The notes under the pieces were generated by a model. It worked only from the letters and a program-made list of their open reading frames with translations, ran no database searches and was not told the origin of the DNA. Position numbers and translations under genes: made by a program. DNA of 64,000 bases, taken from Litoditis marina (Eukaryota > Nematoda > Chromadorea > Rhabditida > Rhabditidae). Positions 1 to 12,925 of this stretch are shown piece after piece (position 1 is the stretch's first letter; each line of letters opens with the position of its first letter). The stretch is from NCBI GenBank assembly GCA_964036275.1, contig OZ038433.1, forward strand, positions 35,249,336 through 35,313,335. Reading direction: 5' to 3'.

Positions 1-1060
1 AGTTTGGTCCAATGAACTCGACTTTCCTCACATCTCACTAGCGGCAAAAGTTTGCACAATTTATTTTCAGTGAAGGTATTTCTGTCATCAGTTCCAAATC
101 TATATATGTTACATTTTCCTTACGAACGTTATATGTGTCCTTTTTTTTGTCAAGAGGCGAGGTGATTAGCGGTACAAAAGAAGACGTAAAGAAGACAAGG
201 AAGGGGGAGAAAAGTGAACATAATGAGACGAGGTGATGAAAATCGAGTGAGGAAGTAAATTTATAAAGTAATGTGGCGGTGACTTAAGTACCTTATTCTT
301 TTTTGAGTGTGCGTTTTCTTCTTTCAGTGTTTCATGCAAAACTAATTCCAGAAAGGTTTGCTAAAACAAACAGTTTTAGAACGAACTATTCAGATTTCAA
401 ACAGTTTTTGCCTCATGCGTTATTCCAATGCGCTGCCAAAAGTTTGACAAACGCCTGCGGCGAGCACTACACTGATGAGATGGGAGTATACAATACAATA
501 CAATACAATAAAATACAATACAATACAAGCTTAATTTCTCTCCCGTATCACTGGGTGTTGTGTGAAGGTGATGTTGGCGTCAAAAGGGCGCTGGGAGTCG
601 GAGGAAAAGAGTCTTCTAGTAAGACAACGGCTATCCTCCAAGAGGCTGTCTGTTACACTCAGGTTGCGAGTCTAAAGTAGATACATAACGTTAAATACAA
701 TTACAGACTACTATCAAAACAAGGCAAGAGGGATAAACAGGTTCTTAACATTACAAAATGTTGTCAGAACTATTGTGTAGCTTGATGCAAGTGGTAACAC
801 GGTACACAACACCAGTTCCGATAGAAATTATGGTCTGTTATGATACTCATTGTGGGTCTTCTGAAGCCAATCTTTTTATAGCTCCGATGATGTTTTCTGC
901 GACACGACGTACATGGTTAATCACCAAGACCAAGTACAGACACTGTATGTTGAGTCAGTATTTTCGTCTTCAGTTTTGCTCTCAGTTACGGGCAGATTAT
1001 GTGTAGCATTTGAAGACAATAGCTCAGTTCTGTGATATAGCGTTCCTGAGTGAGCGCATT
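1..1060. other. Upstream flank, no gene recognised
   Basis: No convincing exon was found. An open frame crosses 303-680, but half of it is a pentanucleotide repeat and it lacks any family signature. The stretch 540-680 is more GC-rich than its surroundings and may be part of a dispersed element ending in the pentanucleotide run, as RTE-type elements do, but no protein signature supports this. Confidence 0.4.
486..529. repeat. ATACA pentanucleotide microsatellite
   Basis: About eight copies of the 5-bp unit ATACA run here, with one interruption (an extra A). Short tandem tails like this often mark the 3' end of nematode non-LTR retrotransposons; whether this one does is not shown. Confidence 0.85.
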
Positions 1061-1153
1061 AACACTGTGGACACACAGCAGCTTATTAAATTCGTATGAC
1101 GCATAAAAAATTGTTTTGGTTGTTAGTACGACATGAGAAATAGTGACAGGTAG

Positions 1154-1160
1154 TATATAA
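1154..1160 (+). promoter_or_regulatory. TATA-like box of receptor gene A
   Basis: The sequence is TATATAA, about 395 bp upstream of the start codon of receptor A. The surrounding 100 bp resembles the regions around 8627 and 13205 upstream of receptors B and C, each with its own TATA-like box. The paralogous conservation suggests a core promoter with a long outron before the trans-splice site. Confidence 0.45.
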
Positions 1161-1540
1161 GCCCTCCTAAGATGAGAGAGCCGCATATCCTCGGTTTTAC
1201 TCACCCAGAGGCACCATATTTTCAAGATGCAAGATTTATAGATTTTACAGATCACTTCAAACCACAGTAGACATTCCAGTTCCCTTATTACTGTTCTCTG
1301 ATGAAACCTGAACGCTGCAATAAAACAGTTCGAAAAACAAAACAGTTGATATTTAAACGCTGTATTCGTATAATTTGCCGTACATCTGTTTTAATTTTTG
1401 AATTGCTCTAATATTTTAATTTGTGCAGTTCAGTACCATAGAGCACAATTGCTCGGAAGATGAAACACTTCATTTTCGGAACACTTACATTGTGATGCGT
1501 GAAAAAGACTGTTACTCGTTTTACACGTCCAACGTATAAC

Positions 1541-1552
1541 GTTTTAGAACAA
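1541..1552 (+). promoter_or_regulatory. Probable spliced-leader acceptor of gene A
   Basis: A GTTTTAG acceptor ends at 1547 and the start codon follows after five bases. The equivalent sites are TTTTCAG ending at 9132 (gene B) and TTTTCAG ending at 15299 (gene C). Because exon 1 of all three genes begins at the same methionine, these are best read as trans-splice acceptors rather than cis-introns. Confidence 0.6.
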
Positions 1553-3816
1553 ATGTTCGACAACCTTGGTCTCATCTCTATCGGGTCAGCCACAATGGCT
1601 TTTCTGCTCAACATCGGACTTCTTCCGGTGATAGCATTCCGGTCAGGAAAGAATATCGGATCCTACAAGATTCTCCTTTTCATTGACACACTGATCGCCG
1701 CTCTGTACGCAGTTGGACACGCCATTCTCGTACCGGTACGTGACGACGCTGTTCACCATTACCACGTCACCTTTTTACTAGTACCATACAGTACCACTAA
1801 CATGGTGTTTTATTGCCGTTTTAAAATCTATCAAAACTGAGATGAGAGGTATCTTTTTCATGGAGACGCACTTTCTAGACTGAATAACACAGAAGAACAA
1901 CTGTGTGCTTCAGTAATTTTTTGAAGTTCGCGCTGGTTGAAAACTGTGGGCAAAAAGAAATGTCTATCAGTTTGTTTTTCAGGGATTCTTCGTTCACGAC
2001 GGAGTTTGGGTGTTCTACTCGACCAACAGCTACGTCCCGGTCACCTTCAGCATTACCGTCGTTTTCTCCTTCTCTCTAGGATACATCCTGATTATTGAAG
2101 CGCTGTGTGTCAGTTTCTTCTACCGACTGGCCGTCATGAAAAGGTTATTCTTATTATTTATAATATTAATCATCTGTACTAGTAGTAGTAGGGACAGGGA
2201 CAGTCATATCAGCAACTTTCCATTGTGGATTTGTAAAGAGAGGATTTGTAAGGAGACAGAGTGAAGTGAACTTCTCATGACTTTTTGCACATTTGAAAAC
2301 GAGTTACAAACGTGAAATCGGCAGCGAACTGTTGCTACCTCTTATAACACATTTGAATTTCAGACGTCCCGGGGACGATGGTGGCTGGTTCACGTCGAAA
2401 AATAACATTATCATGGTGGTGGTCGGTTGCGCAGCGGTGGCCTTCTACATGACGTTTATCCAGGTCTACTGTTTCATGCCAAATCACGAGTTCGCTGATT
2501 CGGTTCAGGCAGAATTCAGCAAACAATCGCCCAATCAACTGAACGAAGTCGGATACATGGGAGGAAATGCATTCGTTAGTTTCAGTTTTGTTAGTTACCA
2601 GAGGCCGTATGCATGAACCATCCCGGGCCGGGTTGGGATGCTATCCCGAGCTGAATTGGCCGGGAAATAGCTCGGGGTAGCATCCCAACCCGGCCCGGGA
2701 TGTTTCATGCATACGGCCTCAGTTCACTGTAAGCAACCTTATAATCACAGAAAACATATGCATATCCGAATTCCGAATGCAAAAATAAGAAAAGACAGAG
2801 TACAGTTCTTGATAACTTTCCACTAGCTACGTGACTACTCTTCAGGAGACGCTTTTTGAAAAACGAACCTTCACGGTATTTGTTATCCCGCCGCGTTTGT
2901 AGTTGGAGCCCACTGCTTTCCAGTCTTAAACTAAACTTCTGTTGTGTGTGTCAATCAAACAACAAGTTATAACTTGTCTGACTGTAAATATTCCTAATTT
3001 CCTATTCTGATCAAAAAGTGCCTACATCGTTAATTGAAATACTTCTTCCGCTCACGTAATGATATCAGCAGCCAAGATACCATTTGATTCATATCATTTT
3101 TTGTATTTTCTCAGAACAAGGACGGTAGCATCAACAGCAGTATTGTCAACGTGATTGTCTCCTACTCGGTTGTGATAGCTTCTGGAATCATTCTCATGCT
3201 CTACTGCACCTTCAAAATCGTACAGGAGTTCCGCGCATCTACCTCTGTCATGACCAAAAATACCAGTTACGACAAAATGCAGAAACGTCTCTTCATACTG
3301 CTAGTCATACAGGTGAGAAATCAAAACTTGTAAGTTCTGAATAGGGATGCCTGATTGTCAGTAGGTTAAAAAGCAGCTTATCTCTCATAACTAAGAGGTA
3401 ATCACTAAGTATTTCTATTTTTACTGTTTACAATAGGATTACTAAGAGTTCATTATCCTGAATATTTCTAGTTTACGGGATTTTACAACTCAACATTCAA
3501 GTTTTTGAATGAATACAGAGTTTTGAAATCCTTCAAGAGTTTGATATTGAGAAACCCACTTCATGCTCAACTGTTGCAGACCGTGTTTCCGTTCTGCTTC
3601 ACCCTGACACCGCCTCTGATCCTGTTCATGATGTCCCTCTTCCGCATGTCCCCGGGAACATTCCCCGCCCATTGGGGAGTCGGACTCGCCTTCGCCTCGG
3701 TTATCGAACCGATTCTCATCGTATACTTCATCACCGACTACCGAAAGACCATTCTCCATTTCATCCTCCCGAAATATTGGGTGAACAGCAGTATTGGAAC
3801 AACCACAACAAGTTAA
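1553..3816 (+). CDS. Receptor A: seven-transmembrane chemoreceptor, str superfamily
   Basis: Predicted 329-residue G-protein-coupled chemoreceptor of the nematode str superfamily, expected in the ciliary membrane of sensory neurons. Exons are 1553-1735, 1983-2143, 2364-2574, 3115-3312 and 3580-3816; lengths 183/161/211/198/237 and phases 0/2/0/0 match genes B and C exactly. Hydrophobic segments fall near residues 8-27, 39-60, 80-108, 129-150, 195-218, 248-268 and 282-302. Family-like signatures are the GSYKILLFIDTL segment after TM1 and, in TM7, IEPIL followed by YFITDYRKTIL. The start follows a TTTTAG acceptor by five bases; the upstream in-frame extension lacks family similarity. Two donors are weak (GTTATT after exon 2, GTTAGT after exon 3), but the frame stays open. 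Intron 3 (540 bp) holds a 52-bp-arm palindrome. Exact subfamily (str, srj, srd) was not decided. Confidence 0.88.
2601..2720. repeat. Perfect-type palindrome (52-bp arms) in intron 3 of gene A
   Basis: Arms 2601-2652 and 2669-2720 are inverted copies differing at about two positions, with a 16-bp spacer. The arms are GC-rich (CCCGGGCCGGG core) within AT-rich intron sequence, so this is probably an inserted fold-back element. Genes B and C lack it at the same place. Confidence 0.85.
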
Positions 3817-5170
3817 ATACCAGAATTTTCCCACTCACGTTTAACCCTACAGAAAGAACATATTGAAACTCGGTTTTCTTTATTTTGCACGCGCTTCTGT
3901 ACCATTAGCACACCATTTATACATATTTCATTTTGTTTTTCGATGATACACTGATTTCAATGAAAGTACGTACAATCAGCCAATTAAAGATACTGGATCT
4001 ATACATTTTTCAGACTAAAACATTGATCATAAGTTGATGAAAATACGACTCTCAGATTCAGCTTGACTTATTGTCTCCATGACATTAATCGTTTAAGTCA
4101 TCGTTATAATTTCATTTGTTGATTCGTTCACATATCCTGGATCTATTCATCTCTCTCCTCTATATGTTTATCCTTTTTTCCTTTGAAAGCAACATATATA
4201 CTCATTAGTCCATAGAATTGTCTGTACCAGGTTGATAAACTATTATTATTATATTCACCGTTTAGCAAAATAAAATTGTTGACTTAGCACTTCATCATTT
4301 TAAACACAAGTTCGATTAGGATCATGTCTTGAGTTTTTTAAATGTAATCTGAGTTTGAAGACATTATGTCCAAATATTGATCTTCAATCACCCTCTCAAG
4401 TAAAATAATGACTTCAATAATTTATTTGTTTTTCCTTCATACCAGCTAGTTTGTATGGATTGACTGATACTTTGCACGACGCCCAAGTTAGTCAGAAGAA
4501 GGACTACCAGGAATATTCCGCAATGAAAAATAAGAAATGTTTTCTGTCTCACGTTCGCTGTACAACCCTTATTTTCAATGGGATATTATATGGGAGAAGA
4601 AAAGGAGGGCACTGAGTGCGCTTATAAACAGTCAGGCTCGCTAATTGTTAGGCTTGGAGATTTTTGTTTCGAAACCAAATTGAGTTTGTGAGATTGGTAA
4701 ATTTTTCTCTCTTTCTCACTCAGTTTTTATCCAAACATCGTTGGTTCCTTCAAACATCGTTCTTCAACTATTACTGAAACACTCTCCATCCGAATCAGAA
4801 AAGGCGAACTCGTTCTCATATCCCAAGAGTTGTTGTAAAGTTTTAAAGGGGGGGGGGGGGGTAGAAAGGAATGGTCGATTTAAGTGCGCATTGTGAAAAT
4901 TTGCGGCATCCTGACTATATTCCTGCGTCTCTTGTTTTGTGCACTATTTACAAGGACTCCTATTTCGTCGAGAATGTGGCAGCAGAGAAAGTGCGTATGA
5001 TTGAGGAAACGCAGGTTGGATGCGATAGTCGGAACGTTTGTGAATACAACCTTTACTGTGATTTTGACCAAGTTACCTCAACTAAAAACAAATGAACTTT
5101 CATTCCAAAAAACAAACAACAACTATTTGAAAACAAACACTTATTTACAATGTCTCCCGTAAACAATGTT
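3817..5170. other. Intergenic, with 14-base G run
   Basis: No gene was recognised. The first few hundred bases are the 3' flank of receptor A. A run of 14 G occupies 4848-4861. The open frame 4871-5095 has an equally open antisense frame and no splice or family support. Confidence 0.5.
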
Positions 5171-5656
5171 TCACCACAAAAATTTGGTGGAATCCGTGTG
5201 AAACACCGTGAAAAAAGTGTGTGTTTTCAACACAGAACCCGAAGTTCTTACAAATTCATGACTATTTCCCAGCTTACGGAAAATGTCCTGGCAAAGCGAC
5301 CGTAGATTATTTCCTATGATGGGAACAGAATTGTGTTTCAGATTAGCAACACTCATTACAAGGCATAACGATAGTCGGTGTCCAAACAAAATGTGTTCTT
5401 TCTCTGGTAACCCGATCTTCAAACAAAATGTTCAAGCATAAGTCATAATGTCATTGAGCCAGTGGATACTGTAAAGATTCCCGTCGACATTCAGGTCTTC
5501 CGCGGAAAATTGGTTGAGAAGACTGTTCACGTGTTCTTCACGTGTCCAGATCACGTTAGCTTTCAATCCGTCGAGACTGACCGTGTCGTCTAGTATTGTG
5601 GTGGTGACGTCAGAGATGTGGAAGTATTTCACCGCTCTCTCGTCTCTATTCCAACT
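5171..5656 (-). pseudogene. F-box-associated-domain (FBA-type) remnant with one in-frame stop
   Basis: On the minus strand a TTTTAG acceptor precedes a frame starting at 5656 that reads SWNRDERAVKYFHISDV and later LKANVIWTREEHVNSLLNQF, resembling the C-terminal F-box-associated domain of nematode F-box proteins. A TGA interrupts it at 5432-5434, yet the same frame then stays open for about 85 more codons (PEKEHILFGHRLSLC...), down to 5171. One stop in a long conserved frame suggests a young pseudogene, or a sequencing error. I found no F-box exon upstream on the minus strand. F-box proteins of this class are substrate adaptors of SCF ubiquitin ligases; this copy probably makes no full-length product. 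Confidence 0.5.
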
Positions 5657-5730
5657 CTAAAACATGTGAGTGAACTAAATACGCAACTTCGTTTGGAGAT
5701 AAGCCACCTCGAATCAGTGAGCTAGCCGGA

Positions 5731-5815
5731 TTTCAAGATTTCAAGATTTATTTTGATCACATCACATTGTTGCAAAGTGGCGCTCCTTGACTGCCGGGAT
5801 ATCTTTCAATGATTA
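5731..5815. repeat. Dispersed repeat beginning TTCAAGATTTATT
   Basis: Shares the order TTCAAGATTTATT, TCACTTCA-like, TCCTTGACTGCC and GATATCTT-like with segments at about 15563-15650 and 23360-23455; a partial copy lies at 35603-35650. A 17-base G run (5824-5840) follows directly. Function unknown. Confidence 0.55.
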
Positions 5816-5840
5816 GGGAGTACGGGGGGGGGGGGGGGGG

Positions 5841-7420
5841 AGGGCAAAGGCTCTTCACGAGATGAACACACGAGTTTGTTCATTTGCAAAATTCTACTTT
5901 TATATGTAAGTATGGTCACTAAAAGATGTGAAATTGAATAAAATATATAACAGCTTATCAAAGACGTTTTTAATGTGTATCTGGCTTGAATACATATATT
6001 AGAAGACTGCTCCAAATAGTGTTTGAAAAAACAGAAATTGTTAGCAGAAGCAGAAAAAAAAGAGTGGTCATTTCTTTCGGAATCGAAGATTTTATGGACG
6101 TTTCACTGTTTTACTCTGCCGTCTATCTTAATAAGATTCTGAAACATTCCACCGTTGTTCAAGATGCATCGCTGATTTCACAGCATATGCCTTTACCACT
6201 CCGTATTTGCCGTATTTGTAGTTTGATCCCCCTGTATTCCGTCGAAATTCGATTTCTCCTGTTTAATAGTAGAAAAACAACTTTGTGTTGTGATATATAT
6301 TTACAACTGCTTTTGATTTTTTTGATGACCAAATACATAAAGTATTTTAACTTCAGGTCAGTGACGACGGAAGTCTGCACTCGAAGTACAATGTTTTGAT
6401 TGGGTGATGTGTGCATTTACCTGTTAAATGCTGGATTCTAATTTGTTACCCGAAATGTTGCCTTTGCAATTAACGGACTCTATGATTATGCCCATATATG
6501 ACCCGAGAGACTACGCGCAGTTCTTGAAATCAGTAAAAGCAGCAGTATCATCCATTGAAAAATGTGGTCGAGTGGTCGGCTCAGCTCCTCTAATATATTG
6601 AAAATTGTCACAGATAACCATTGTCACAAGTTGAATTTGAATGTTAGATATTATACTGACTCATGATAGAAATGTTTTAACTACGTTTACTGGGTTTTTA
6701 TTAGATTTGCGAAGTTTCGAATAGATGCACGTGAAATGTTTTGAACATCACCCTCTGAGAGTCTACATGGCGACTTGGCCGCTGCACACGGTAGGACAAA
6801 GAACACGACAACCGAATATTACATGTTCCTGATCACCTACAGGAGCTACAAAAGGGGTCCCAATAAGTGGAGATTAAATAACTTGTAGATAAAAAACTAC
6901 ACTCATATGAAGTTTGTATGCACTACTGTAGAGAAAATTAGCATAACGCGGCAAACTAGCAAAGCGAGACAAACTCTTCACGCTGTACGACGAGATGTTA
7001 CGAAAATGAGGAGGAGTTAGATCGTTATACGAATCTCCGTGGAGCGCTACCTGGCTGTCGATCGTATCGGCGCGCCACCCCGCTGTGGAGTTATTCGTGG
7101 TTGGCGGGCTTTAAACATTGTGAAGCTGTGGTGTGGTGTCGTAAATATTTCATCCAGTATCATTTGAAATGCGATCATGCTGCTCAACAAGAGCATACGG
7201 CGTATTAAATTTCGCAAAACCTGGAAAACCTCACGTAAAGTACCCTGTGAGAGCCTTCGAGATGGTTTGCGATCTTCTTTCCAATAATGATAAAGTTAAC
7301 CTTTTGATCTGCGTGATATCTCGGTAACTTATATAGAACATGAGTACAACAGGAGACTCTCGCGCGATTGTGACGGATTGTTATGACATCACGTTAAGGG
7401 TATAAGCGACGAGAACGGAA
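5841..7420. other. Intergenic, no gene recognised
   Basis: Overlapping open frames exist on both strands at 5986-6416, but none has splice support or a recognisable motif. A TGTAGTTTGATC motif shared with other places in the window lies at 6217-6228. From 7190 onward the sequence resembles 7610-7710 and 12670-12760, part of the repeated upstream region of the receptor cluster. Confidence 0.4.
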
Positions 7421-8640
7421 AACGTATCTTGAGTCATAGTTTCTCGCCTAATGGCCTAATGCTCCTCGGTTTAGTGACAGGAACAGATTACGTTTGTTAT
7501 TTGAACAGAATAGCCACATTTGTGAAAAAAGAGTTATTGAGTGGCACACAATACCACGTGAGGCGGACAATGAGATTTTTTGAAGTTCGTATGATGCGTT
7601 ATGGGTTATTAGTTTCCAAAAACCTGCGAAACCTCACGAAAGTATCTTGCGGGATCGTGCAAGATAGTTTGTGAGCTGGTTTCCGATGATTTAATGATTT
7701 CAACCTGTGGTTCTGCGGAGAACACAGTGAACGTTACTCAAAAGCAACCCCATGGGATTATTTTGCGAGATCGATATAAAGATTATTACGGCACCAGGAA
7801 TGGTAAGGCACATTTTTTTGTGCGATACAAGATCCATTATACACGATTCAACTTAGAAATAATTGCATCGTTACATTTTTTTATTCGTATCCTGACGTCA
7901 ACGTATCCGAGAAGTACGAACGCTTCGCGCTCCAGGGAACATTGTTTACGATTCCGCTAGTTTCTATATCAAAAACAACTTTACATAGATATTTATAGTA
8001 ATCCTGAATAAACACCTCATCGTTCGAGACGCGACAAAATGAATGGATTTCTTTTTTTCACGAGAAACAAAAAAACTTCTGAGGATCCAAATCAATCCAA
8101 ATATGTGGTGTGAAAAGTGTTCACAAAAATCGCTCTATTGTGATTTATAATCCATAAATCTATATGTATCCACGATATTATTGTAGAATGCTGGCCACAA
8201 TCTTTGAAAATGATGTATCATCGATTCAAATAGATGTATCCGACGCCGAGATACAGTAGAAAAAGTATGAACGCGAACAATACATCGGTTAATTGTACCG
8301 TCGCCGCTACAAAAATGCATTCTACACAGATATGATGCTCGCATATATCGTGTATCTTGTATCGCACAACAAGTATTACGCATGGCTATAAGGTGACCCT
8401 ACAAGGACTATTAGTGTACTTGAGTCATCGTTTCTCGCCTAATACTCTCCGACGCAGTGACAAAACAGATTACGTTTGGTATTTGAACAGAATAACATAA
8501 TTTGCGGACAAAGAGTTATTAAGTGGCACCTACTACCATGTTAGGCGGAAAATGAGAGATGGTAAGTTCGTATGATGCATCGGACGTTATTTTTTGCCAT
8601 TCGTAGATTAACAGGCATGGAGATAGTATATAAGGAAGCA
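7421..8640. repeat. Repeated upstream units of the str-receptor cluster
   Basis: Segments 7421-7680, 8415-8640 and 13009-13230 are diverged copies of one unit; each runs from GAGTCATMGTTT-like sequence through ACAGATTACG and AAAGAGTTATT to GTATGAT. They lie upstream of receptors B and C and look like tandemly duplicated promoter-proximal DNA, not coding sequence. Short open frames in them are not conserved between copies. Confidence 0.55.
8627..8633 (+). promoter_or_regulatory. TATA-like box of receptor gene B
   Basis: TATATAA in AGTATATAAG context, identical over ten bases to the site upstream of receptor A, about 505 bp before the gene B start codon. A CTGTTCTCT...ATGAAAC block follows in both genes. 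Confidence 0.45.
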
Positions 8641-9137
8641 TCACTAACCGCCCCACACTGTTCTCTCCATGAAACGCTGCTGTACATTCTCTTACTTCTC
8701 CACACCCACTGAGCATTTTCGATTGACAATCACACTACCTACGAACGCTTTAATGAACACATAGGCTTCCCAAAACACTTTTTGTATGATTAGCATCTAA
8801 ACCGTCAGGGTAGAGAACCCCAGACAAAAATATTAAAAATCTAGAAAAATAGGATTGTTGACATGCTGGATAGTCTGCGGCTGTATTTTTAGGTCAGCAA
8901 GTGCTCCACTTCTCATGTACCTGTTACTAGAAAATGTTTCACTCACATTGTTTGAAAGTACACTTTTTACTGTACTTATCACGAAAAAAATGTTTTCATT
9001 CTGAACGAACCTGTTTATATGAACCGTGTCTAGCCATAGCCAGCGACAACATCATGTTCAAATATCGCCTTACCTGTGTTCGAAATTGATTTGCCAAAAC
9101 GGAAGGTATTTCGAAAATGGACGAATTTTCAGAATAA

Positions 9138-11406
9138 ATGTTCGATACCCTTGGCGTCGTCTCCATTGGTTCAGCCACACTGGCTTTTTTGCTGAACCTC
9201 TCGCTGATGCCGGTGATAGCATTCCGGTCAGGAAAAAACATCGGATCCTACAAGATTCTCCTTTTCATTGACACCCTGATCGCCGCTCTGTACGCTGTGG
9301 GACACGCCATTCTCGTACCGGTACGTGATACAGGTTGTAGGAAGTGTTTTAACAACCCTATCCAATAGAAAACGGGCAGTACTACAGAACCACAAAAGCA
9401 AGTTCTCAGTATTTTTGTCGATTAGAGAATGCGCCACTACTAGGCACTATGTAGGCTCAGGTTTATGCTTGTGGACACAGCTCCCATCCACGTGATTCTA
9501 TGTGGAAAAGCGCTGAAAATGTGCTCGAACAAGTACGTTGTGGTTCCCACATTTTCAGGAAATAAGTAGGGAGAAAACAGATTTTTCTTATTTCAGGGAT
9601 TCTTCGTTCATGACGGTGTGTGGGTGTTCTACTCTACCAACAGCTATGTCCCGGTCACTTTCAGTATCGTTGTGGTGTTTTCCTTCTCTCTCGGATACAT
9701 ACTGATTATCGAGTCACTGTGTGTCAGCTTTTTCTACCGCCTGGCAGTCATGAAAAGGTTGCTTTCACTACTGATTTACTCTAAACTAATGATGAACAGA
9801 ATAACGACGTGTAATGTGACTGAGATGGAAGTTATGGACCTTCCACATCAACTTGTTGAAAGTAAGGAATTTCCATACCCTGTCGCGATTTCGAAACACT
9901 CACTAATTCAAGATTTCTGAGCAACTCCTGTAACTGTAACAAGGATTGGCTTTTGAACGACGATCAGTCGATTTAATGAGGCATATGTACCAGCCTAATT
10001 TTCTATTTAGGCCAATCTCTGAAACGTTCAAGAATGTATGTTTTACTTATCTTATTTATCTGTGTTTCAGACGTCCCGGGGACGACGGTGGCTGGTTTAC
10101 GTCGAAAAAGAACATTATTATGGTGGTGGTCGGTTGCGCAGCGGTGGCCTTCTACATGACATTTATCCAAGTCTACTGTTTCATGCCGAACCACGAGTTT
10201 GCCAACTCCATCCAAAATGAGTTCAGCAAACAATCGCCCAATCAGCTGAACGAAGTCGGATACATGGGAGGAAATGCTTTCGTGAGTTTTGTGTCCTATT
10301 TTTGAATATTTGTTGTATAATTAGGTAGCCCCGAAGTTACATGTTTTGATGTTGTTGAATTAGAATCATAACCACCAGATTTTATACTCTAGAGGGTGTA
10401 ATGAATGAGTTAAAGCATTCGCTTTGTCACTACAACAACTTGTGCCAAATCAAATCTATATTCAATGAAACGTAGTTTCAATAAACAAATAAATGAACTT
10501 AACACCGAACATTATAATTCACTCGGTTACAATTCCATTGTCTAACTTGTTAGATACCGTTCGGTCGTTGTGGAACTTTTCTTGTTCAGAACAAGGACGG
10601 TAGCATCAACAGCGGTATTGTCAACGTGATTGTCTCCTACTCGGTTGTGATTGCCTCCGGAATTATTCTCATGCTCTACTGCACAATCAAAATAGTCCAA
10701 GAGTTCCGAAGTTCCACCTCAGTTATGACAAAAAGCACAAGCTACAACAAAATGCAGAAACGTCTTTTCATTCTACTGATCATACAGGTGAATATAGGAA
10801 ATGAAGAAACTAAACCTTGATTATGTATCAAAGAAAAGACTGAGAAATATTGAAATATTAGAAAGATGGTGAAGGATAACAAGAATGATGAAAAAGTGTA
10901 AAATTGCAAAAGGGAGGCCAACCTGGCTCTTCAACTTCCTATGTTGAACGTGGTGTAGATGACCACAACCAGGGTTATGTATAGATTGGTGAGAATGTCT
11001 GAGTTGTAGATTGATCTCAATACACGCCACATTTTACCAATTTTCACCGGAAAGCACCGGTATCAAACGACAAACACAGCGAGCTGGAGCATCATACACC
11101 GTTTAGGCGTGGGGAGAGCGAACCCGATAAACTAAGTACGTACCCAATGTTAAGTTTGACCTATTTCAGACCGTGTTTCCGTTCTGCTTCACCCTCACCC
11201 CTCCCCTCATCCTGTTCTCGATGTCTCTCTTCCGGATGTCCCCGGGGACTTTTCCCGCCCATTGGGGAGTCGGACTCGCGTTCGCGACGGTCATTGAGCC
11301 AATCCTGATAGGATACTTCATCACTGACTACAGAAAGACCATTCTCAATTTCTTCCTTCCGAAGTATTGGGTAAACAACAGTGTTGGAACAGCCACAGCG
11401 AGCTAA
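9138..11406 (+). CDS. Receptor B: seven-transmembrane chemoreceptor, str superfamily
   Basis: Predicted 329-residue paralogue of receptors A and C with the same five-exon structure: 9138-9320, 9597-9757, 10071-10281, 10590-10787, 11170-11406. The start lies five bases after a TTTTCAG acceptor. Seven hydrophobic segments sit at the positions seen in A. The second extracellular loop keeps the CFMPNHEFANSIQNEFSKQS stretch shared with C, and TM7 ends IEPILIGYFITDYRKTIL. The tail ends in TATAS after a conserved KYWVNN. Intron 1 (276 bp) shares its last ~170 bp almost unchanged with intron 1 of gene C, and the sequence before exon 5 is also shared, so B and C are the most recent pair. Ligand unknown. 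Confidence 0.9.
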
Positions 11407-12925
11407 AAATCAGAACAAAGTTATAAAGAAAGTGTATAATAAAAGTGTAAATGTATCTTACCGTGTGTACATTACAATGCCCTTTCTTCACTCCTCTTCA
11501 GTGATTATACTTGCAAACTACCAAGGTTTAGTTAGCTGCATTGCCTTCGCATATGCTGCAAACAATATACCAAAAAATGATAGTGAAGTGTCCTTGCGAG
11601 AATCAATTGACAGTACATATTGGAAATGCGGCTGAAGAAACAATATACGATTCATGTTCAAAACTTAAAAACTTAAACAACAAAAAATTAAATAACATGG
11701 AGGTTAACAAAACATACATTCGTCCTGTTGTGGAGATGTACCGTTTTCAACTCGGAGAGAATGTGTGTTGGAGCAATCGAAGCTGTGCAGAATGATTTCC
11801 CCAGATGTTCATGCGGCTAGACGGTTGCTGTTAGAAACTGTTTCGAGTTTCGAGTTCAACTTTCATAACCCTAGTTAGAAACACAATTTACTCATGCCTG
11901 TGAAGCTTGCACCTTGTTAAAGGTACCGTACCTCTACAATGTGCAATGTAAGTAATTTTTGAAAAATGAAAAAGTCCTTTTTTCTGTTTTGAGATGAAAT
12001 TTCTACACGTTAAATACAGAAAGTGCCAAAAAACACATTATTACGGAGCAAAATAGAAGCCAACAGTATGGTTTTTCACCAAACCCCAACAGGTTTTGGG
12101 TTACTGTAATGCAACAATCCTTAATCGCTCACTGCCTTGTTGTTTTCATGAAATCTACAAATCTTCCTTCACGGCTCTGATTGCGGTAACCTTGGCCCTG
12201 CTTTGAATATGGTTTTGTATTTTATAGACATTTTGAAAACTTTGTACGTAGCTGTACTCGGCGGTGTATGTACGTGCGTGCGCGTGGTCGCGCCGCATTT
12301 TTGGGAACAAGGAGCAAGACAGGAATTTAACACCTCGATCAATGACTGTGGTTTTTTAATGTTAACAATATCGACTGATCAGCTCAAACGTCCAAATTAA
12401 AGAGGAACGGTCCCTTCAAGCTCTCGTCCGGGTTGCGTGGTACTTTCGCATAATTCTTTTAAAAACGTTTTTAGCCGTCTATAAGGCTCTAGTTCTCGCC
12501 ATTCTCACCGAGAGTTTGGCATATCGGAATTTCTCAAAAAGACACTACGTATGCTATATATATGCTCTATAGAAAAACAATTATATAATACTGGCGCGAT
12601 GCCAATAAGGTTCCGTTGGAATGAAATTATTGAATGAAACTAACTATATTAATCTGCGTGCGATATCTCCCGACCGGTATCTCGCGCAAATCTGCACGAT
12701 AGTCCGTACACGATAGTTTTGCTTCCAAAATAATAATGAAAGTAGCGATCACTTCAGAAGTCATTCTATAGTTCTGTGCCGCGTGCCAATGAAATTTCGA
12801 ATCAATATATTTCATGAAAAACACAGGTTAACTGATGTATTTGTGGGGTGAACAACTGCTCAGAACAACGATTAATGTTTCCGAACTTTTCGTTTGAGGT
12901 ATGGTGAAAAACCTCTGACATTATT
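11407..12925. other. Intergenic between receptors B and C
   Basis: No gene was recognised. Short frames at 11381-11795 and 12203-12400 lack splice or family support. Diverged pieces of the repeated upstream region begin near 12600, including CTGGCGCGATGCCAAT at 12591-12606, one of several dispersed near-palindromes. Confidence 0.45.

Noticed and set aside
303..680. 125-codon open frame
   Set aside because: It crosses the ATACA microsatellite and has no protein-family features.
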